Below are positions 4,609 through 8,696 of a DNA stretch of 8,696 nucleotides, piece by piece. A program made the translations under genes and the position numbers. Under the pieces are notes generated by a model that saw only the letters and a list, made by a program, of their open reading frames with translations, did not search any database and had not been told where the DNA came from. The stretch is from positions 1 to 8,696 of the forward strand of contig URWL01000064.1 in NCBI GenBank assembly GCA_900551465.1, given 5' to 3'. Numbering within the stretch: position 1 is the first letter of the stretch; each line of letters opens with the position of its first letter. This DNA comes from an uncultured Blautia sp. GTDB taxonomy: Bacteria; Bacillota; Clostridia; Lachnospirales; Lachnospiraceae.

Positions 4609-6114
4609 ATGCGAAATCTTGATACCCCTGTAAAACAGATACGACACAAAATTTTTACTGAAGTAGCAAAAATCGGATTCGAGTCCACAGATGAAACCCT
4701 GATCCACGATATTGAAGCCATTCCTTATAATATTGTGGAAGAACGCGCCCAGTACCGCGAAAGTATTTACCGGGAACGCGCCGTGGCAAGCGAACGTGTA
4801 CGCCTTGCCATGGGACTTTCTCTCCGTCCGGAAAACAAAGCAGTGCATCTTACCTCCGGTCTGGAGGCCAGCAACATTGACGAAAAATATTATGAACCGC
4901 CTCTTATGCAGGTGATCCCGTCTGCCTGCGCAGCCTGTCCTCCTAACAAATATATTGTCAGCGACATGTGCAGAGGCTGTGTGGCACATCCATGTATGCA
5001 GGCCTGCCCCAAGGGCGCTATTTCCATGATCAATGGAAAATCTTATATTGATCAGGACAAATGCATTAAATGCGGAAAATGCAAGGCAGTCTGTCCTTAT
5101 GACGCTATTTCCCACAACACCCGTCCCTGCGAGCAGGCATGTGGGGTGAAAGCCATCGGAAGCGACGAGCAGGGTCGTGCAAAGATTCTGGATGATAAAT
5201 GTGTTTCCTGCGGCATGTGTATGGTAAGCTGTCCCTTCGGTGCGATTTCTGATAAATCCCAGATCTTTCAGCTGGCACATTCCCTTCGTGACGGAAATAA
5301 GATCATTGCCATTGTAGCTCCGGCATACATCAGCCAGTTTGGTGACCAGGTAACTCCGGGCAAATTTAAAACCGCCCTTGAGATCCTTGGATTTTCAGAT
5401 GTTTATGAGGTGGCTCTTGGCGCAGATATCGGCGCAATCTCCGAGGCACACCACTATGCAAAGGAAGTTGCTACCGGAAATCTTCCATTCCTTCTGACTT
5501 CCTGCTGCCCGTCCTGGTCCATGATGGCAAAGAAATTCTTCCCGGATATGATTGGAAATCTTTCTCAGGAGCTGACTCCTATGGTGGCTACTGCCCGAAA
5601 GGTAAAACAGGAGCATCCCGACGCAAAGGTAGTATTTATCGGACCCTGTGCTTCCAAAAAGCTGGAAGCCATGCGTACAACTGTCCGCAGTGATGTGGAT
5701 TTTGTCGTTACCTTCGAGGAGCTTGACGCACTTTTTGATGCAAAAGAAATCGACCCGGCATCCTTTGACGAAGAAGATGCACTTCACAACGCCACCGCTG
5801 CCGGACGCGGCTATGCGGTAGCAGGCGGTGTGGCAGGCGCTATCGAAGCATGTCTGAAAGAGTATTATCCGGACGTACCGGTGCATATCGAACATGCAGA
5901 AACTCTTGCCGACTGCAAAAAAATGCTGACACTTGCCAAGGCAGGCAAGCTGAAAGGCTGCATGATCGAAGGCATGGCCTGTCCGGGCGGCTGTATGGGC
6001 GGCGCCGGAACAAATGTGCCTTATTCCAAATCTTCTAAAGAATTAAAGAAATATCTGGCGCAGTCCTCCAGAAAGCTGCCGGATAAAGAGCTGGAAGATA
6101 TCCAGCTGGATTAA
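4609..6114 (+). CDS. Monomeric group B [FeFe] hydrogenase
   Basis: Stand-alone [FeFe] hydrogenase (501 aa), probably evolving H2 from reduced ferredoxin in the cytoplasm. The H-cluster motifs are TSCCPSW (297-303), GPCASKK (345-351) and MACPGGCMGGAGT (456-468). The second motif starts GPC instead of MPC and the third ends GAGT rather than GGGQP; I recall these variants as typical of group B. There is no N-terminal [2Fe-2S] or His-ligated cluster. Instead an N-terminal helical stretch (1-95) precedes a cysteine-rich segment with 16 Cys: 107, 110, 121, 124, 129, 133, 152, 155, 158, 162, 174, 178, 198, 201, 204 and 208. A GAGGAG ribosome site (4594-4599) lies nine bases before the ATG. The gene is monocistronic: its own promoter upstream and a terminator right after the stop. 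It is divergent from hydCBA, suggesting joint or opposed control. A role in H2 sensing is less likely because no regulatory domain is seen. Confidence 0.92.
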   Translation: MRNLDTPVKQIRHKIFTEVAKIGFESTDETLIHDIEAIPYNIVEERAQYRESIYRERAVASERVRLAMGLSLRPENKAVHLTSGLEASNIDEKYYEPPLMQVIPSACAACPPNKYIVSDMCRGCVAHPCMQACPKGAISMINGKSYIDQDKCIKCGKCKAVCPYDAISHNTRPCEQACGVKAIGSDEQGRAKILDDKCVSCGMCMVSCPFGAISDKSQIFQLAHSLRDGNKIIAIVAPAYISQFGDQVTPGKFKTALEILGFSDVYEVALGADIGAISEAHHYAKEVATGNLPFLLTSCCPSWSMMAKKFFPDMIGNLSQELTPMVATARKVKQEHPDAKVVFIGPCASKKLEAMRTTVRSDVDFVVTFEELDALFDAKEIDPASFDEEDALHNATAAGRGYAVAGGVAGAIEACLKEYYPDVPVHIEHAETLADCKKMLTLAKAGKLKGCMIEGMACPGGCMGGAGTNVPYSKSSKELKKYLAQSSRKLPDKELEDIQLD

Positions 6115-6117
6115 AGC

Positions 6118-6150
6118 AAAAAGGTATCGCCCCAGGGCGGTACCTTTTTT
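6118..6150. terminator. Bidirectional rho-independent terminator
   Basis: An 11-base stem pairs 6121-6131 with 6136-6146 (one G-U pair) around the loop CCAG. It is flanked by an A-run on the left and TTTTTT on the right. It follows the group B hydrogenase stop by six bases on the plus strand. On the minus strand it lies about 20 bases after the glucosaminidase stop, with a T5 tail. It therefore serves both convergent units. Confidence 0.88.
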
Positions 6151-6169
6151 ACACTTCACAATATCTCTT

Positions 6170-6895
6170 TTACTCTTCTTTCAGATCTGTAAGAAGTTTT
6201 CGCAGCTTTTCTCCGTATCCGGCTCCTGCCGCCCAGCCGCCTCCATTTGGGTTTTCCTGGATTCCCAGCCATTCCACATAAGGAGCGGATCCTCTTTTTA
6301 CCATATCAAACCGGGAATCCACGCAGCTTCCAGAAAGCTCTTCTGTACTTGCGTAGGCTTTCAGATGCTGTACCTGAGCGCGGATACCGGTGCGAACATC
6401 CGGATAAGAGTTTCCCTGAACGCCTCCTCCCGTTGTTCCAAGACCGGAAAAATTAAACTGGGACTCTACCGCATCTCCGCCAAACTGAAGCCACCCTGTT
6501 TCCAGCATTGCCTGTACATAGACCACCTCTGCCCGGACGCCTTCGTCCTCCGCCTCTTCCAGAATAATGCGGCAGAAATCCTCAATGGTTTCTGCGCCGC
6601 CATCCTTTAAAGATTGTGGGTATTCTGCCCTCTGCATCTCATACAGGTCGGTCATCTCTTCCAGAGTCACTGTTGTTGTTCCCATGATCGTATAATAACC
6701 ATAAGTGTTGTCTGTAGAATCGTCTATAAAACCTTCCGTTCCCGGTCCGGTAGTAATATCATAGGACGGCTTACTTATCTGCCCTTCTCCAGAATGATCT
6801 GCTACACCCTGTACAAAAACAGGCGCTCCGAAGATCAGAGCACCCGTCAGGGTCAGATTTACCCAGAAGAGCTTATTCTTCCGAGAAAAAATCAT
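6170..6895 (-). CDS. Secreted glucosaminidase-domain cell-wall hydrolase
   Basis: Predicted exported peptidoglycan hydrolase (241 aa). The N-terminus has positive residues (SRKNK, 4-8) and a hydrophobic stretch (about 9-29), a signal peptide or a membrane anchor. A low-complexity, Gly/Thr/Asp-rich linker follows (about 31-75). The catalytic part (about 100-240) resembles the glucosaminidase family (Pfam Glucosaminidase, lysozyme-like fold). Glu132 in LETGW is the likely general acid, and NFSGLGTTGG (148-157) is the usual substrate-side motif of this clostridial group. Such enzymes cut the N-acetylglucosaminyl bond in peptidoglycan during growth or division. The ATG overlaps the folD stop (ATGA). 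A modest GAAAGG ribosome site (complement of 6903-6908) lies inside the last folD codons, seven bases upstream, so it is probably translated with folD. A functional link to folate metabolism is not evident. It is the last gene before the shared terminator. Confidence 0.85.
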   Translation of the reverse strand: MIFSRKNKLFWVNLTLTGALIFGAPVFVQGVADHSGEGQISKPSYDITTGPGTEGFIDDSTDNTYGYYTIMGTTTVTLEEMTDLYEMQRAEYPQSLKDGGAETIEDFCRIILEEAEDEGVRAEVVYVQAMLETGWLQFGGDAVESQFNFSGLGTTGGGVQGNSYPDVRTGIRAQVQHLKAYASTEELSGSCVDSRFDMVKRGSAPYVEWLGIQENPNGGGWAAGAGYGEKLRKLLTDLKEE

Positions 6896-7746
6896 CCATT
6901 TACCTTTCTCATTGCAGCTTCTACCACATGTCCCACAAGAACAGAAGTGGTAACGCTTCCTACTCCGCCAGGAACCGGTGTGATCGCATCTACGATCGGC
7001 TCTACTGCTGCATAATCAACATCTCCGCAAAGCTTGCCTTCTGCGTTTACGTTGATACCTACATCGATGATGGTCTGTCCTTCTCTTACATAGTCAGCGC
7101 CAACAACACCTGCACGGCCAGCAGCAACAATCACGATATCAGCCTCACGGGCTACAGACGGCATATCAACAGTTCTTGTATGACAGATGGTAACTGTTGC
7201 ATTTTTCTTAACCAGCATCATGGCTGCCGGTTTGCCTACTACAAGACTTCTTCCGATGACAACTGCTTTTTTGCCTGTGCGGTCGATTCCGTAATGATCC
7301 AGGATCTCCATACATGCCTGTGGTGTACATGGCGGGAAACCGATCTTTTTGCCGGTAAATACACCGGACATAGAAAGGTCTGTCATGCAGTCAACGTCTT
7401 TTTCTGCTGCAAGAGCATTTTCGATCACTGCCTGATCCAGATGCTTCGGAAGCGGACGGAACAGAAGAACGCCATGGATATGGTCGTCTTTGTTTACTTT
7501 GTCGATTGTGGCAAGAAGCTCCTCCTGAGAAACGTCTCCCGGAAGAAGGATTTTTTCACATGCTACACCAAGTGTTTCGCAGCGTTTGGTTGCACCTTTT
7601 TCATAAGAAATGTCGCTCGGGTTCTCTCCTACGCGGATAATGCACAGAGTTGGATTCACACCCTTTGCCTGAAGCTCTGCTACATTTGCTTTGATCTTTT
7701 CGTTCAGCGCTGCTGTTACTTCTTTTCCTAATAACTGTTTTGCCAT
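6892..7746 (-). CDS. folD: Methylene-tetrahydrofolate dehydrogenase (FolD), probably lacking cyclohydrolase activity
   Basis: FolD-family enzyme (284 aa, normal length) that interconverts 5,10-methylene-THF and 5,10-methenyl-THF with NAD(P) in the cytoplasm. The N-terminal catalytic domain has Tyr48, Lys54 and KDVDC (116-120, with the conserved Asp119). The Rossmann domain has VVIGRSLVVGKP (162-173), and the C-terminal PVPGGVGSVT (258-267) matches the family's PGGVGPMT. Bifunctional FolD enzymes carry Tyr-x-x-x-Lys and GxxxQLPLP. Here the position four after Tyr48 is Ala52, not Lys, and the Gln position is Phe96 (LLFRPLP). These two residues are needed for cyclohydrolase activity in the human and E. 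coli enzymes, so this protein is probably a dehydrogenase only, partnered by FchA upstream. Cofactor choice (NAD or NADP) cannot be read with confidence. GGAGG (7756-7760) lies nine bases before the ATG. The stop overlaps the next gene. Confidence 0.93.
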   Translation of the reverse strand: MAKQLLGKEVTAALNEKIKANVAELQAKGVNPTLCIIRVGENPSDISYEKGATKRCETLGVACEKILLPGDVSQEELLATIDKVNKDDHIHGVLLFRPLPKHLDQAVIENALAAEKDVDCMTDLSMSGVFTGKKIGFPPCTPQACMEILDHYGIDRTGKKAVVIGRSLVVGKPAAMMLVKKNATVTICHTRTVDMPSVAREADIVIVAAGRAGVVGADYVREGQTIIDVGINVNAEGKLCGDVDYAAVEPIVDAITPVPGGVGSVTTSVLVGHVVEAAMRKVNG

Positions 7747-7769
7747 TTTATGATTCCTCCTAAATAAAA

Positions 7770-7799
7770 CTGCTGTTTTTTATAAAAAATCCTGCTGTT
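7770..7799. repeat. Short direct repeat and AT palindrome between fchA and folD
   Basis: CTGCTGTT occurs at 7770-7777 and again at 7792-7799, the second copy touching the fchA stop. Between them is the palindrome TTTTTTATAAAAAA (7776-7789). There is no GC stem with a T-tail, so I do not call a terminator. The genes probably remain co-transcribed across this 51-base gap. Confidence 0.4.
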
Positions 7800-8427
7800 A
7801 TTTCAGTCTTCCAAGCACACTGTCAAAGGTCTCGTCTGCGATCTTTGTATATTTTTCCAGCATTGCATCTGCTTTTTTGTTCAGCTCTTCTGCATATTCT
7901 CTGTCCGCCATGGATTTTGTATTGATGTATACGTTCAGGCTGGCGCCTTTCAGAGCAGCTTTGCAGAACGCAGCGCCAACTCCAGCATCGCTGATTGCAA
8001 GTTTGGAGCCCTTTGCACCAAATTCTACGATCAGTTCAATAGCTTCACAGCACTTCTCCATAATTTCCATAGGAACTGAGCATGCATCTTTCAGGACAAT
8101 TTCCATAACTCTTGCTTTTTCAGCTTTTTCTTCCTCTGTTTCTCTTGGCATTCCATATGCTTTGGAAAGAGGCTCAAAAACCTCTGCATCTCTCTCGATG
8201 AGACGAAGGAAATCTTTCTGAAGCTGATCGCATTTTGCTTTCAGCTCCCACATTTCATCCTCTACATCTGCGTATTTTTTCTTGCCCACTGTCAGGCTTC
8301 CTACCATATTGCCCAGAGCAGTTCCTACTGCTGCGACAAGAGCAGATGCACCGCCGCCGCCTGGAACCGGCGCTTTGGAAGCCAGTACTTCAACAAATTC
8401 TGTACATGTACTTGTTGAAAATCCCAT
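7798..8427 (-). CDS. fchA: Methenyl-tetrahydrofolate cyclohydrolase (FchA, cyclodeaminase family)
   Basis: Mostly helical cyclodeaminase/cyclohydrolase-family protein (209 aa, typical for stand-alone FchA). It has the signature APVPGGGGASAL near the N-terminus (19-30), a glycine/alanine-rich helix to about residue 46, RDAEVFEPLSKAYGMPR (79-95), and SDAGVGA (146-152). The family includes formimino-THF cyclodeaminase of histidine breakdown and the methenyl-THF cyclohydrolase of clostridial purine fermenters and acetogens. The cyclohydrolase is preferred here because the gene precedes a folD lacking cyclohydrolase residues and no histidine-degradation gene is near. It would convert 10-formyl-THF and methenyl-THF into one another. 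GGAGG (8436-8440) lies eight bases before the ATG. The gene is 31 bases after the upstream gene and 51 bases before folD, so it is probably in one operon with both. Confidence 0.88.
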   Translation of the reverse strand: MGFSTSTCTEFVEVLASKAPVPGGGGASALVAAVGTALGNMVGSLTVGKKKYADVEDEMWELKAKCDQLQKDFLRLIERDAEVFEPLSKAYGMPRETEEEKAEKARVMEIVLKDACSVPMEIMEKCCEAIELIVEFGAKGSKLAISDAGVGAAFCKAALKGASLNVYINTKSMADREYAEELNKKADAMLEKYTKIADETFDSVLGRLK

Positions 8428-8458
8428 AATTTTATCCTCCTGATCATGTTTTATCTTT

Positions 8459-8696
8459 TTATTGCATTGCTTTTACAAAACCTTTCAGTGACCCAATGAT
8501 CACATCTCCCATAACTGCCATGTCTTCCGCCTGAAAAGAAACAGGGAAGTTATCAGAAAACAGGATCTGTGAAGACGGAGGGAATTCCTCATCCCCTTCC
8601 CACAGGATCATCTGAACCTGATATCCCGGATAAATTTCAATCTCATAAGCAGTATCTCCATGTTTTACGGGAACTGCATGAATATGCTCCATAACC
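8459..8696 (-). CDS. C-terminal part of a DUF3786-like protein, cut by the window edge
   Basis: The reading frame stays open to the window end. The codon before the first in-frame ATG (8692) is an ordinary Val and no ribosome site can be seen, so this is a 5'-truncated gene with about 79 C-terminal codons visible. The stretch ILWEGDEEFPPSSQILF (29-45 counted from that ATG), followed by an acidic ..AEDMAVMGD.., resembles the C-terminal region of DUF3786 proteins, which I recall as about 180-200 aa proteins of unknown function in anaerobic Firmicutes and some archaea. No cysteine or transmembrane segment appears in the visible part. It ends 31 bases before fchA, so it is probably the gene upstream of fchA in the same operon. 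The family call is from memory and is moderate. Confidence 0.6.
   Translation of the reverse strand, partial: VMEHIHAVPVKHGDTAYEIEIYPGYQVQMILWEGDEEFPPSSQILFSDNFPVSFQAEDMAVMGDVIIGSLKGFVKAMQ

Noticed and set aside
4573..5280. Open frame of 235 codons on the minus strand opposite the group B hydrogenase start
   Set aside because: It is antisense to the cysteine-rich part of a clear hydrogenase, covers its promoter and has no matching family features.
6928..7731. Open frame of 267 codons on the plus strand opposite folD
   Set aside because: It is an antisense shadow of folD, Cys/Tyr-rich with no recognisable domain and no ribosome site.

Overview
This window carries hydrogen and one-carbon (folate) metabolism genes of a strictly anaerobic, fermentative Firmicute. 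Gene content, protein style (HydABC-type bifurcating hydrogenase, group B [FeFe] hydrogenase, FolD plus a separate FchA, DUF3786-like protein, Lachnospiraceae-style secreted glucosaminidase) and strong AGGAGG ribosome sites suggest a gut Lachnospiraceae, possibly Blautia- or Ruminococcus-like. The genus is a guess from memory of protein families, not from a search.

Layout. At the left edge (1-32, minus) are the first ten codons of a gene that looks like fumarate hydratase alpha, with its own promoter at 78-106. A strong hairpin (about 152-185) then closes a minus-strand operon that reads hydC (4254-3775), hydB (3778-1907), hydA (1891-203). These are the three subunits of a trimeric [FeFe] hydrogenase of the electron-bifurcating (NADH + ferredoxin) type. 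hydC and hydB overlap by ATGA, and hydB and hydA are 15 bases apart. Upstream lies a 354-base divergent intergenic region (4255-4608) with two good sigma-A-like promoters facing away from each other, several inverted repeats and a run of eight G. On the plus strand it drives a stand-alone group B [FeFe] hydrogenase (4609-6114), closed by a bidirectional terminator (6118-6150).

The right third is a second minus-strand operon that enters from beyond the window. In transcription order it holds the tail of a DUF3786-like protein (8696-8459), fchA (8427-7798, methenyl-THF cyclohydrolase), folD (7746-6892, methylene-THF dehydrogenase) and a secreted glucosaminidase (6895-6170). The glucosaminidase start overlaps the folD stop by ATGA.

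How the genes fit together. HydABC would exchange electrons among H2, NAD(H) and ferredoxin, and the group B enzyme probably works with ferredoxin alone. FchA and FolD interconvert formyl-, methenyl- and methylene-THF, the C1 branch used by acetogens and by general folate metabolism. FolD lacks the lysine and glutamine that bifunctional FolD proteins need for cyclohydrolase activity, so FchA next door probably supplies that step. No CODH/ACS, formyl-THF synthetase or hydrogenase maturase (hydE, hydF, hydG) gene is visible, so acetogenesis is not shown by this window.

I see no defence system, mobile element, CRISPR, tRNA or rRNA. The best leads are the two-hydrogenase divergent control region, the split folate enzyme pair, and several non-canonical residues in HydA, HydB and the group B enzyme.
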